In this document: one piece after another, positions 33,901 through 42,302 of the stretch
How positions within the stretch are numbered: position 1 is the first letter of the stretch
Layout: every line of letters starts with the position of its first letter
NCBI RefSeq assembly: GCF_013450155.1
Contig: NZ_JACCKD010000003.1
Span: forward strand, 583,950 to 647,949
Direction of reading: 5' to 3'
Length of the DNA: 64,000 bases
Source: Haloechinothrix aidingensis
GTDB taxonomy: Bacteria; Actinomycetota; Actinomycetes; Mycobacteriales; Pseudonocardiaceae
Position numbers and translations under genes: made by a program
The notes under the pieces: model-generated
The model's database searches: none
What the model saw: only the letters and a program-made list of their open reading frames with translations
Told to the model about the DNA's origin: nothing

Positions 33901-34527
33901 GTGACCGTGCCGATCCAGGCGTCGATTCTCGACCAGGCGGACGAGATCGGGCTCGGACCGCTCGGCACCGTCGAACGCACACAGTTGGGCGACGGCGCCT
34001 GGGTCGACCTGCTACCCAACTGGGTCGCCTGCGCGCAGGAGCTGTTCGAGTCCCTGTACCGGGCGGTTCCCTGGCACGCCGAACGCAGGCGCATGTACGA
34101 CTCGATGGTCGACGTTCCCCGGCTACTCGCCTTCTACGACGAGCACGACCCGATGCCGCATCCCGTCCTGGAACGGGCCCGGGCCCAGCTGACCGCCTAC
34201 TACGCGCGCGACCTCGGCGAGCCACTGTGCACCGCGGGCCTGTGCCTGTACCGTGACGGCGGCGACAGTGTCGCCTGGCACGGCGACACTGTCGGCAGGG
34301 GCGCGCAGGAGGACACGGTCGTCGCGATCGTCGCACTCGGCGCGCAACGCCCGTTCCTGCTGCGCCCACGCGGCGGCGGCAGCAGCCTGCGCTACGCCAT
34401 CGGACACGGCGACCTGCTGGTGATGGGCGGTTCGTGCCAGCGGACGTGGGAGCACGCGGTCCCGAAGACGAGCAAGCGCGTCGGTCCGCGCATCAGCATC
34501 CAGTTCCGGCCACGAGATGTCCGCTGA
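33901..34527 (+). CDS. AlkB-like 2-oxoglutarate/Fe(II) oxygenase
   Basis: The GTG at 33901 is taken because the ribosome site GGAGG lies 9 nt upstream; the in-frame GTG at 33895 is too close. It has 208 residues. The iron ligands HxD (AWHGDT) and distal His (WEHAV) are present, as is the terminal RISIQFR with the two Arg that bind 2-oxoglutarate. The nucleotide-recognition lid near ERRRMYDSMVDVPRL is typical of AlkB. It should oxidatively dealkylate damaged bases in DNA or RNA. It is followed by a pseudouridine synthase gene. Confidence 0.92.
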   Translation: MTVPIQASILDQADEIGLGPLGTVERTQLGDGAWVDLLPNWVACAQELFESLYRAVPWHAERRRMYDSMVDVPRLLAFYDEHDPMPHPVLERARAQLTAYYARDLGEPLCTAGLCLYRDGGDSVAWHGDTVGRGAQEDTVVAIVALGAQRPFLLRPRGGGSSLRYAIGHGDLLVMGGSCQRTWEHAVPKTSKRVGPRISIQFRPRDVR

Positions 34528-34608
34528 CCAGGACCGCGGCGACGCTCCCGGCGCACTCGCCGCGTCACACAGCCGGACCGGTCCGCTCGGGATCGTTCCA
34601 CACACCGG

Positions 34609-35571
34609 ATGCGCTATCCTGCCCGCGTGCCGCACCGAGCAGTCGAACCGCCGCCTGCGCCGGACGGGATCCGGCCGACGCGGTTGCGGCTTCCGGCCAC
34701 CGGGCGGTGGCGGACTCTCCGGGAGTACCTTCTCGACCGCTTTCCCGCGGAAGGGCCGCAGCGTGTCGATGCGCTCTTCGCCGAGCAGCGGCTGGTCGAC
34801 CGCACCGGTCCCGTAGCGCGGGAAGCCCCGTTCGTACCCGGTGCCACGCTCTGGTGCTACCGGGAACCGCCGAGCGAGGTCCCGGTGCCGTTCGAGGTCT
34901 CGATCGTGCATCGCGACGACCGCGTGCTCGTCGCCGACAAGCCGCATTTCCTGGCCACGACGCCACGAGGCTCGCACGTACTCGAGACGGCGCTGGTCCG
35001 GTTGCGCCGCGAGCTGGACCTTCCGGAACTGACGCCCGCGCACCGGCTGGACCGGCCGACCGCGGGCCTGGTTCTGTTCGTGCTCCGGCCCGAGCTGCGT
35101 GGCGCGTACCAGAAACTCTTCCAACACGGTCTGGTGCACAAGACCTACGAGGCAGTCGCTGGGTACCCACCCTCGGCGGCATTGCCTCGGACCGTCCGCA
35201 GCCGCATCGTCAAGCGGCACGGCGATCATCGTGCCCGCGAGGTGAGCGGTCCAGCCAACAGCAGCACCCGGGTCGACCTGCTCGAGCACCGTGACGGCCT
35301 CGGTCGCTACCGGCTCGTGCCCGCGACGGGCCGGACCCATCAGCTGCGCGTCCACATGGGCGGTCTCGGCGTCCCGATACTCGGTGACGAGCTGTACCCG
35401 AGCCCCATAGGCAAGGCGCCCGACGACTTCGGCAGGCCGCTGCAGCTGCTTGCTCGTGGACTGGCGTTCACCGACCCCGTCAGCGGTGAGCCGCGCCGGT
35501 TCGTCAGCGATCGTTCGTTGCAGGCGTGGACGGCGTACTCGGAGTGGGCGCGCTCACCCGCGAGCCGGTGA
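34609..35571 (+). CDS. RluA-family pseudouridine synthase
   Basis: From the ATG at 34609 there are 320 residues; the GTG at 34627 is an alternative and neither has a strong ribosome site. The catalytic segment HRLDRPTAGLVLF contains the invariant Asp, RTHQLRVHM is the second family block, and ILGDELYP is the third. An S4-like N-terminal region is partly present (LREYLLDRFPAEGPQRVDALFAEQRLVD). It isomerises uridine to pseudouridine in rRNA or tRNA. The last 68 nt overlap a small convergent gene. Confidence 0.92.
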   Translation: MRYPARVPHRAVEPPPAPDGIRPTRLRLPATGRWRTLREYLLDRFPAEGPQRVDALFAEQRLVDRTGPVAREAPFVPGATLWCYREPPSEVPVPFEVSIVHRDDRVLVADKPHFLATTPRGSHVLETALVRLRRELDLPELTPAHRLDRPTAGLVLFVLRPELRGAYQKLFQHGLVHKTYEAVAGYPPSAALPRTVRSRIVKRHGDHRAREVSGPANSSTRVDLLEHRDGLGRYRLVPATGRTHQLRVHMGGLGVPILGDELYPSPIGKAPDDFGRPLQLLARGLAFTDPVSGEPRRFVSDRSLQAWTAYSEWARSPASR

Positions 35572-35707
35572 GCAGCTCGAGCACCGCACCGTCATGGCAG
35601 ACCAGCTGCACGGCGATCACGCCGGGAGAGACGTTGACGAGGCGCCTGATGCGGCGGTACCCGAGCAGCACGTTCGCCTGGTGCCGGGGGCAGTAGACGG
35701 TGAACAT
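35504..35707 (-). CDS. Small protein with CPRH motif (67 residues)
   Basis: The ATG at 35707 (or GTG at 35710) has AAGGGG at a good distance. The protein begins FTVYCPRHQANVLLGYRRIRRLVNVSPGVIAVQLVCHDGAVLEL, with CPRH and a later CH that could bind zinc. This pattern is found in many small actinobacterial proteins of unknown role. Its 3' end overlaps the RluA-type gene by 68 nt, so the two mRNAs are complementary there. The rest of the frame upstream is an unsupported extension. Confidence 0.6.
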   Translation of the reverse strand: MFTVYCPRHQANVLLGYRRIRRLVNVSPGVIAVQLVCHDGAVLELLTGSRVSAPTPSTPSTPATNDR

Positions 35708-35781
35708 CACGGTGAGTCCCCTTTCTCCGGGAGCACTCACCACTGTGTGCCGCACCGCTGATGGTGTGCTGACGATCGCCG

Positions 35782-38700
35782 CTACATCGCCACCCGGTAG
35801 GCGCTGCTGTCGCCGAGCAGCCGTTTCACCCGACCGGCGATGCCCTCGACATCGGCTGCCCATGCCCGGACACGCTCACGCGCATCCCCAGGCATCAGAG
35901 CCTCCGGATCGCCGAGACCGGCCTCCACGCGGTCCACCTCGGGGATCTCCCCGTGCGGGCGCGGCGCCCCCGCGCCCGCACGTAGCTCCCGGGCTGCCGC
36001 CAGCAGGGTGGCGGCCTTCTCGGTCTCGTCGACCGTCAGGGCGAGACCCTCGAGGGCGAGCGCGACAGCGCGACGGTCCCTGGTGCGCGTCGCATCGTGC
36101 AGGGACCGCATGTGCCAGGAGTACGCCGTGCCGGTGTCCCCGCCTGCCACGCCGGCGAGCCCGATGGCCGCGCAGGTGAAGGCACTACCGGCATGCGAGC
36201 CGATCCCCCGGTAGTGCCGCAGCGCGGCCTCGTGGTGCACAAGCGCGTCGTGCGCGTGACCCGCACGCCGCAGCACCAACCCCAGTCCGTTGTTGGCGTA
36301 GGCCACCGTGTTCGGCTTACCCAACTGACGCCCCAGGTCACGAGCGTTCCGAAGGCACAGGAGGGCCGCATCGAGCTCCTCGCTCAGGCCGAGCAGGTTG
36401 CCGATCTTGACGACCTGGTACGCGTGGACGTCGCGCATGCCGAGCTCCTCGGCGATGCCCGCCATGTCCTCGCGCGCCGCGCGAGCCCGCTGGTAGGAGC
36501 CCTCCATCTCGTCGAGACCGGCCAGCAGGTCGAGTGCCTGCAGCTCCCCCCACCGGTCCCCTGCCGAGACGAACCCCGCCCTGGCCGTCTCCGCGTGGTG
36601 CCGCGCGCGCCGGGTGCTGCCGTTTCGTGAGGCGTCGATACCCGAGGTGAGCCGCGCGGCTGCGATGTACCACTCGTCATCGAGCTGCTCGGCCACCCTG
36701 TTGATGCGCGCGAGGAGGTGGCCACCCCGTTCGGGCTCGCCGCGCTGGAACACGCGATCCGCGGTGAGCAGGGCGATCAGCCTCAGACCACTGCCCCAGT
36801 CCTGTGTCGGCGTCGACGACAGCACCGCGAGGCAGCGACGCAGGGCCTGCTCGGCGTCGACGTCGGTCAGCGCGAGGGCGTCCCGCCACGCCGACGCGGT
36901 CCACCGGCCGGGAGTGCGCTCCTCGGCGTGCCGGAGCAGGCTCTCCAGGATGGCCCGGCCTTCCCTCCTGCGCCCGCTGAGCCACCAGAACCAACCGAGG
37001 CAGCAGGCCATATCGAGCGCGTCCGCGACGCGTCCCAGCTCGCGCAATGCTGCCAGCGCGGCGACCAGATCGGCGTGGGCCGCGCCGAGCGCCCGCAGTG
37101 CCCGCGGTTGCTCACCGCAGCGCAGCAGCCAGTCGTAGCGCGCGGCGACGCCGTGAAAGTACCCGGCATGCGCCGCCGTGATCGCGTCGAGATCCGGGTG
37201 TTCGGTCAGCGAGCGCCGGGCGTACGAACGGATCGTGTCGAGCAGCCGGTAGGGCGCCGGCACCGGCCCCGGGTCGTAGCTGATCAGTGAGCGGTCCACC
37301 AGACCGGCCACCGACCGGGCGAGGTCACCGCCACGGACCCCGTCCGGTGCGAGGGCGTGCGCCGCGTCGAGGCTCCAGGACCCTTCGATCAGCGACAGCC
37401 TGGCCAGTAGGTCGCGCTCCTGCTCGCCGAGCAGCCTCCAGCTGCGCTCGATCGTCTCGATCAGCGTGGACCCACTGCCGTGCTGCAGGAAGTCCTGGTC
37501 CGCCCGCATATGCGCGGCCAGGTCCGACAGCGTCAGACCGCCGAGCAGCCCGGCGGCGACCTCCATCGCGAGCGGGATGCCGTCTGTGCGGCGCACGATC
37601 GCGGCTACCTCGCCGAACTCGGCCTCGGACAACGCCTCGGCGTCGAGTCCGGCTCTGGTGCAGAACAAGGCTACGGACTCGGCCGCCAGGTAGTCCTGCC
37701 GCGCGGCCTCGACCGGGGGCAACGCCAGCGGATCCAGCCGCAGGACGGCCTCACCGGCGAGTCCCAGCAGCACCCGGGTGGTGACGACCATGCGCAGCTC
37801 GGGGCACGCCGCCAGCAGGTAACCGGCCAGCTCGGCGACCTCGGCCACGACGTGCTCCCCGCCGTCCAGCACGAGGACCATCTCCCGCGAGCCGATCCGG
37901 TCGCGCAACCTCTCGACGGCACCCCGCTGGCTGTCCGTGGTCAGCCGCTCGTCACTGCCGAGGTTGGCTCCTTGCCTGTCACGAAACGTCCGGAGGACGG
38001 CGTCGGCGATCGTCGCCGAGTCGGTGGGGCAGTCGATCGTGCCAGCCACCGCACTCAGGTCGGTGAGCCACACCCCCTCTGCGGGCTCGGCGAGCCGGGT
38101 GAGCGTGTGCACCACCAGCCGGGTCTTACCGATGCCGCCCGGACCGGTCACCGTCACCAGGCGCTCCCTGGCCAGCAGGTCCTGCAGGTGCTGCCGCTGC
38201 GGCCCGCGACCGACGAACTCCGTCGACTCGGCAGGCAACCAGCCGACCGGCCCGTGGCCCACATCCGCCGCCGACGGAACCCGGACGTGCTGGGCGTACA
38301 CGTCCGCGTGCGCCGACTCCAGCTCGGCACCGGGGTCGATGCCGAGCTCGTCGCGCAGCAGCCGCCGACCCGTGCGGTACACCTGCAACGCCTCGACCTG
38401 TCGGCCTTCCCGTGCGAGCGCCCGCATCAGCAGGGCACGCAGCGACTCACGCAGCGGGTGTTCGGCCAGTACCGTCGCCAGCTCATCCGGTACCCCGGGC
38501 CGCCCGCCCACATCCAGCCACGCCGTGGCATGCATCTCCACCGCATTGAGCCAGAGAGCCCGGTAGCGATCAGCGGCCGCCGCCGCGAACGGGTAGTCGC
38601 GGTGTTCGGGCAGCGGCTCTCCACCCCACAGTGCCAGCGCCTGTTCGAGTATCGCGTAAGCCCGCGCTGGATGGTTGCCTTCGAGCTCGTCGCGCGCGCG

Positions 38701-39033
38701 GGTCACGAGCCCGGCGAACCGGTCGGCGTCCACGGCATCCGTGCCGGCTGTGATGCGGTAGCCGCCGTCGCGCGCCTCGACCAGCCTGCGCCCCCGATCC
38801 GGGTCGGCAGGCGCCAGCGCGCGGCGAAGGCTCGAGACCTTCGCCTGCAGGGCGTTGCGAGCCTTGCTCGGCGCCCCGTCACCCCAGAGATCATCGATAA
38901 TGCGGTCAGCCGGGACGAGCCTGCCCCCGTTGACGAGCAGATAGGCCAGCAAGGCGCGCTGCTTCGCACCGGGAATGTCGAGTCGGGTGGATCCGTCCCA
39001 GACTGTCAGCCGGCCGAGTATCTCGAACCGCAT
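35782..39033 (-). CDS. AfsR/SARP-type regulator with BTAD, NB-ARC-like ATPase and TPR region
   Basis: The 1083 residues start at the ATG at 39033. Residues 1-105 are an OmpR-like DNA-binding domain (FEILGRLTVWDGSTRLDIPG..., SRRAL). Residues 105-248 are the bacterial transcriptional activator domain (BTAD). A P-loop GPGGIGKTRL at 297-306 opens an NB-ARC-like ATPase, with a STAND-type LLDGGEH Walker B. The C-terminal ~450 residues are TPR-like helices. Such regulators integrate signals to turn on development or antibiotic clusters. No biosynthetic cluster is in the window, so the target is probably elsewhere. Confidence 0.93.
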   Translation of the reverse strand: MRFEILGRLTVWDGSTRLDIPGAKQRALLAYLLVNGGRLVPADRIIDDLWGDGAPSKARNALQAKVSSLRRALAPADPDRGRRLVEARDGGYRITAGTDAVDADRFAGLVTRARDELEGNHPARAYAILEQALALWGGEPLPEHRDYPFAAAAADRYRALWLNAVEMHATAWLDVGGRPGVPDELATVLAEHPLRESLRALLMRALAREGRQVEALQVYRTGRRLLRDELGIDPGAELESAHADVYAQHVRVPSAADVGHGPVGWLPAESTEFVGRGPQRQHLQDLLARERLVTVTGPGGIGKTRLVVHTLTRLAEPAEGVWLTDLSAVAGTIDCPTDSATIADAVLRTFRDRQGANLGSDERLTTDSQRGAVERLRDRIGSREMVLVLDGGEHVVAEVAELAGYLLAACPELRMVVTTRVLLGLAGEAVLRLDPLALPPVEAARQDYLAAESVALFCTRAGLDAEALSEAEFGEVAAIVRRTDGIPLAMEVAAGLLGGLTLSDLAAHMRADQDFLQHGSGSTLIETIERSWRLLGEQERDLLARLSLIEGSWSLDAAHALAPDGVRGGDLARSVAGLVDRSLISYDPGPVPAPYRLLDTIRSYARRSLTEHPDLDAITAAHAGYFHGVAARYDWLLRCGEQPRALRALGAAHADLVAALAALRELGRVADALDMACCLGWFWWLSGRRREGRAILESLLRHAEERTPGRWTASAWRDALALTDVDAEQALRRCLAVLSSTPTQDWGSGLRLIALLTADRVFQRGEPERGGHLLARINRVAEQLDDEWYIAAARLTSGIDASRNGSTRRARHHAETARAGFVSAGDRWGELQALDLLAGLDEMEGSYQRARAAREDMAGIAEELGMRDVHAYQVVKIGNLLGLSEELDAALLCLRNARDLGRQLGKPNTVAYANNGLGLVLRRAGHAHDALVHHEAALRHYRGIGSHAGSAFTCAAIGLAGVAGGDTGTAYSWHMRSLHDATRTRDRRAVALALEGLALTVDETEKAATLLAAARELRAGAGAPRPHGEIPEVDRVEAGLGDPEALMPGDARERVRAWAADVEGIAGRVKRLLGDSSAYRVAM

Positions 39034-39138
39034 AGTGGCAGGCTACTCCCGCACACCGACAGCCGCGCGCGATTTTTCGCCATCCCGGGGTGTTCGACAG
39101 CGGCCGCGTGGTACCGGCGTGCGCTGCTGACCACCTGC

Positions 39139-40092
39139 CTACTCCGTGCCGTCCGCGTACCGCTCCCCCAGCCACGCCGCGCCCGAGTCGCCACCGGTGA
39201 GCACCGTCGCGCATCGCCTGCCGGGCAGCTGGTGCGTGGCGAGTGCGGCTATCCCGGCCGCTCCCGCGGGCTCGAGCAGCACGCCGAGAGTCTCTGCCGC
39301 CAGCCGCTGGGCGGACCGCATCGCGGCATCGTCGACGAGCACGATGTCGTCCACGAGGGCGCGCACACGCTCGACGGACTCCGGGATGGGTGCCGGGTTG
39401 GACAGCGTGGTGGCGACGGTGTCCGTGGCGCCGTCGGTGACGGCCCGGCCGGTTCGCCACGCGTGCGCCATCGCCGGTGACCCTGCCGCGCACACCCCGA
39501 CCACACGGACGTCCGGCGCGTGGGTCTTCAGCCACAGCCCGATCCCGGAGATCAGCGCACCGTCACCGACGGGCACCACGACGGTGTCGAAAGCGCCACC
39601 CTTCTCCAGCTCGAGCCCGATCGTTCCCGCTCCTTCCGCGATGCGGGGGTGCTCACCGTCCCGCACGAGGAGCCGCCCGGGACACTGCGCGGCGTAGCCT
39701 GCGGCGGCCCGGCTCGAGTCGCCGTCCACGACGGTCACGGTGGCACCCAGCCCGCGCATCCTGGCCACCTTCGCCGGATCCACGCGGCGCTCTACGAAGA
39801 TCGAGACGGCTACCCCGAACGCCCGGCCGGCGTATGCCATCGCCTGGCCGAAGTTGCCCGCGGACGCGCACACCGCCGTGCGATCCCCTTCCCACTCGCG
39901 CATCAGCGTCCACGCGCCGCGCCCCTTGAAGCTGTGCAGGGGATTCGCGGTCTCGAGCTTCACAAGCACCTGGCGTCCCAGCGCCTCGCACAGTTGCTCG
40001 TCGACGAACTGCGGGCTGTCCCGTAGCACGGGATCGAGCGTCCTGGCCGCGCGTTCGATGTGCTCCGGACTCAGGTCCACGTCGGTGATCAT
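39139..40092 (-). CDS. PLP-dependent threonine/serine dehydratase-like enzyme
   Basis: The 317 residues have the fold-type II motifs: NPLHSFKGRG with the PLP Lys, SAGNFGQAMAYAG for substrate binding, and a serine-rich TGGDSGAAWL near the end. The phosphate-binding glycine loop reads PVGDGALISG where SGGGLI is usual, so its specificity may differ from standard threonine dehydratases. The C-terminal ACT regulatory domain of biosynthetic enzymes is absent. It is divergent from the ATP-grasp/PIMT pair, with 211 nt between the starts. It may supply a 2-oxo acid or racemise/dehydrate an amino acid for that pair, which is inference. Confidence 0.85.
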   Translation of the reverse strand: MITDVDLSPEHIERAARTLDPVLRDSPQFVDEQLCEALGRQVLVKLETANPLHSFKGRGAWTLMREWEGDRTAVCASAGNFGQAMAYAGRAFGVAVSIFVERRVDPAKVARMRGLGATVTVVDGDSSRAAAGYAAQCPGRLLVRDGEHPRIAEGAGTIGLELEKGGAFDTVVVPVGDGALISGIGLWLKTHAPDVRVVGVCAAGSPAMAHAWRTGRAVTDGATDTVATTLSNPAPIPESVERVRALVDDIVLVDDAAMRSAQRLAAETLGVLLEPAGAAGIAALATHQLPGRRCATVLTGGDSGAAWLGERYADGTE

Positions 40093-40303
40093 GCGTGCAC
40101 ACTAGAGCACACGCGATGCTCGGGCACGTGAGTATCCCGAACCCCGGATCGGACGTACCGGCTGCCACGATCAGGTCACGGTCACCACAGGTCAGCCCTG
40201 TGCCAGAATGCCACTTAATGAACATGATTCTCACGTTCTTTTCCATTGGGGGATGTGAGCGACGGCAGTACCGGTGGGTTCGGTGCGGGGAGAAACGGAG
40301 TGG

Positions 40304-41659
40304 GTGAGTGACTTGGCAACGCTGCTGATGATCGAGAGCTGGATGCGGTCCACGGGCCACAGCCTTCCCGGCGTCATCAAACGTCTGGGACATCGCTACA
40401 TCCTGCTCACAAGGGATCCCGACCTGTACCCGGCGTGCGCGGGAGGGCAGGAGCATCCGGTCGTCGCGGAGGCGGACCGGATCGTGCGGGTGGACACCAA
40501 CGACACGGCACGCCTGGTCGACGCTTCCCGCGCTGTGGCTGCCCGCGACGGGATCGACGGCGTACTCACCACGTGTGACTACTACCTCGAAGCGGTGGCC
40601 GAGGTCGCCGACGCGCTCGGGTTGGCCGGACCGTCCGGTGCGGTCATGCACCTGGCGACCCGCAAGCACCTCGTCCGCCGGGCCCTCCACGATGCCGGGC
40701 TGGCCAACCCGGCCTTCGCGGTCACCCGTACTTGGGAAGACAGCCTTGCCGCGGCCGCCGAGATCGGGTACCCGCTCGTCGCCAAGCCGACCGACCTCAA
40801 CTCGGGGACCGCGGTACGCCGGATCGATGACGACGCGGGCCTCAAGGACGCTTTCTGGGAGATCACCGGAATCGAACGCAATACGCGGGAGCAACCGCTG
40901 GAACGCGCGTTGCTTCTCGAGCAGCTGATCGACGGACAGGAGCTCAGCGTCGAGGCAGCCACCTGTCACGGTGAGACCACGATCATCGGGATCACCGACA
41001 AGAGTGTCACCGGTGCGCCGGCGTTCGTGGAGTCCGGACACATGTTCCCCGCCCGGCTGGACCGGGACGTGGCCAGCGAGGTCGAGGAGTACGTGCGCGC
41101 CGTTCTCGACGCGATCGGGTACACCCATGGGTTGACGCACACCGAGGTACGGCTGACGCCGGACGGGCCACACGTTGTCGAGATCAACCCCAGGCAGGCG
41201 GGCGGGTACATCTTCGACCTCGTCCATCGTGTCACCGGCACTCACCCGCTCGAGCTCCTCGTCGAACTCAGCCTCGGCAGGAACCCGCAGGTCGGTACCG
41301 CATCGGCACCGGCCCTGACCGCCGAGGTCCCGTCGGGCAGCGCCGCTGTCTTCTTCGTCATGTCCCCCGTCGAGGGCACCCTCCAGGAGGTGCACGGCAC
41401 GGCACACCTCGATGCCGATCCCGCGGTGGTGCGGTGGTCCGTTCCCGCGCCGGCCGCGATCCGCTGCCCGCGCAGCAACGACGCCTACCTCGGCCACGTC
41501 CTGGTGGTCGATCCCGCGGGCAGCGCGGCACGGGAGCGCGCCGAGGCCGCGGTGGGCGGGCTCGCACTGCGGCTCGCCGACGGCCGGGTCGTGACACCGG
41601 TCGGTGTGCCGAGCGAGCTCGTGGCCAGCATGTCACGTCCTACCATGGAGGCAGGGTGA
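40304..41659 (+). CDS. ATP-grasp carboxylate-amine ligase family protein
   Basis: The GTG at 40304 follows CGGAG closely, giving 451 residues; the start is uncertain. The fold is the biotin-carboxylase/CARNS-like ATP-grasp: an N-terminal Rossmann-like domain, a central ATP-binding region YPLVAKPTDLNSGTAVR, and a catalytic end THTEVRLTPDGPHVVEINPRQAGG with the Mg/ATP ligands E, N and R. The final ~100 residues are a distinct C-terminal domain. Relatives include amino-acid ligases that make dipeptides or join amino acids to other acids. The close PIMT-like methyltransferase downstream recalls peptide-modifying clusters, but no precursor peptide is visible. Confidence 0.85.
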   Translation: MSDLATLLMIESWMRSTGHSLPGVIKRLGHRYILLTRDPDLYPACAGGQEHPVVAEADRIVRVDTNDTARLVDASRAVAARDGIDGVLTTCDYYLEAVAEVADALGLAGPSGAVMHLATRKHLVRRALHDAGLANPAFAVTRTWEDSLAAAAEIGYPLVAKPTDLNSGTAVRRIDDDAGLKDAFWEITGIERNTREQPLERALLLEQLIDGQELSVEAATCHGETTIIGITDKSVTGAPAFVESGHMFPARLDRDVASEVEEYVRAVLDAIGYTHGLTHTEVRLTPDGPHVVEINPRQAGGYIFDLVHRVTGTHPLELLVELSLGRNPQVGTASAPALTAEVPSGSAAVFFVMSPVEGTLQEVHGTAHLDADPAVVRWSVPAPAAIRCPRSNDAYLGHVLVVDPAGSAARERAEAAVGGLALRLADGRVVTPVGVPSELVASMSRPTMEAG

Positions 41660-41666
41660 CCGGATC

Positions 41667-42299
41667 ATGAGCGGAGTGTCGTCGGCGGAGGATCTCACGC
41701 GCGCGGTGCGCGCGAAGGGCGTGCGGGACGAGCGGGTACTCGATGCGTTACGCCGCCTGCCGCGCGCCGCGTTCGTACCGGCCGAACGAGCGGGCTCGGC
41801 CTACGTCGACGAACCCGTCCCCATCGCCCACGACCAGACCTCGACACAACCGTGGTTGTCGGCCAGGATGTTCGAGGCGCTGGAGCTGTCCGGTACCGAG
41901 CGCGTACTCGAAGTGGGCACGGGTAGTGGCTTCGCGACCGCGCTGCTCGCCCAGCTGGCCTCGGAAGTGGTGACGATCGACCGGTGGCGGGACATGGTCG
42001 AGCGGGCCGAACGCACGCTCGCTGAGCAGGGGGTGCGCAACGTGACCGCGCTCGTCGGTGACGGCAGTGCCGGGGTGCCCGATCACGCGCCGTTCGACGG
42101 GATCGCCGTCTCCGCGGCGTGCCCGCACGTACCGGCGCCGCTGGCCGAGCAGCTCCGGCCGGGAGGACGGATCGTCCTCCCCATCGGACCCGGTGGCCAG
42201 GAGCAGGTCACGCTCCTCGAACGCAGCCACGGCGGCCTGGTCACTCGCGAGACGATCACCCCGGCCAGGTTCGTGCGCCTGCAGGGACGCCACGCCTGA
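41667..42299 (+). CDS. Protein-L-isoaspartate O-methyltransferase-like (PIMT) enzyme
   Basis: The ATG at 41667, 7 nt after the ATP-grasp stop, gives 210 residues. The PIMT fold is clear: FVPAERAGSAYVDEPVPIAHDQTSTQPWLSARM (substrate loop), SAM motif LEVGTGSGFATALLAQLA, DGSAGVPDHAPFDGIAVSAACP and LRPGGRIVLPIG. It transfers methyl from SAM to isoaspartyl or related carboxylates. Tight linkage to an ATP-grasp enzyme, rather than to housekeeping stress genes, suggests a modifying role for the product of that ligase. Confidence 0.88.
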   Translation: MSGVSSAEDLTRAVRAKGVRDERVLDALRRLPRAAFVPAERAGSAYVDEPVPIAHDQTSTQPWLSARMFEALELSGTERVLEVGTGSGFATALLAQLASEVVTIDRWRDMVERAERTLAEQGVRNVTALVGDGSAGVPDHAPFDGIAVSAACPHVPAPLAEQLRPGGRIVLPIGPGGQEQVTLLERSHGGLVTRETITPARFVRLQGRHA

Positions 42300-42302
42300 C
42301 CG

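Noticed and set aside
35782..39033. Antibiotic biosynthetic cluster near the AfsR-type regulator
   Set aside because: No polyketide, NRPS, terpene or RiPP core genes are adjacent; the ATP-grasp/PIMT pair is too slight to call a cluster.
37480..39480. A 666-codon plus-strand open frame opposite the AfsR-type regulator
   Set aside because: It is a shadow of the very GC-rich minus-strand gene: no domain, no ribosome site, and low-complexity Arg/Gln/His composition typical of antisense frames.
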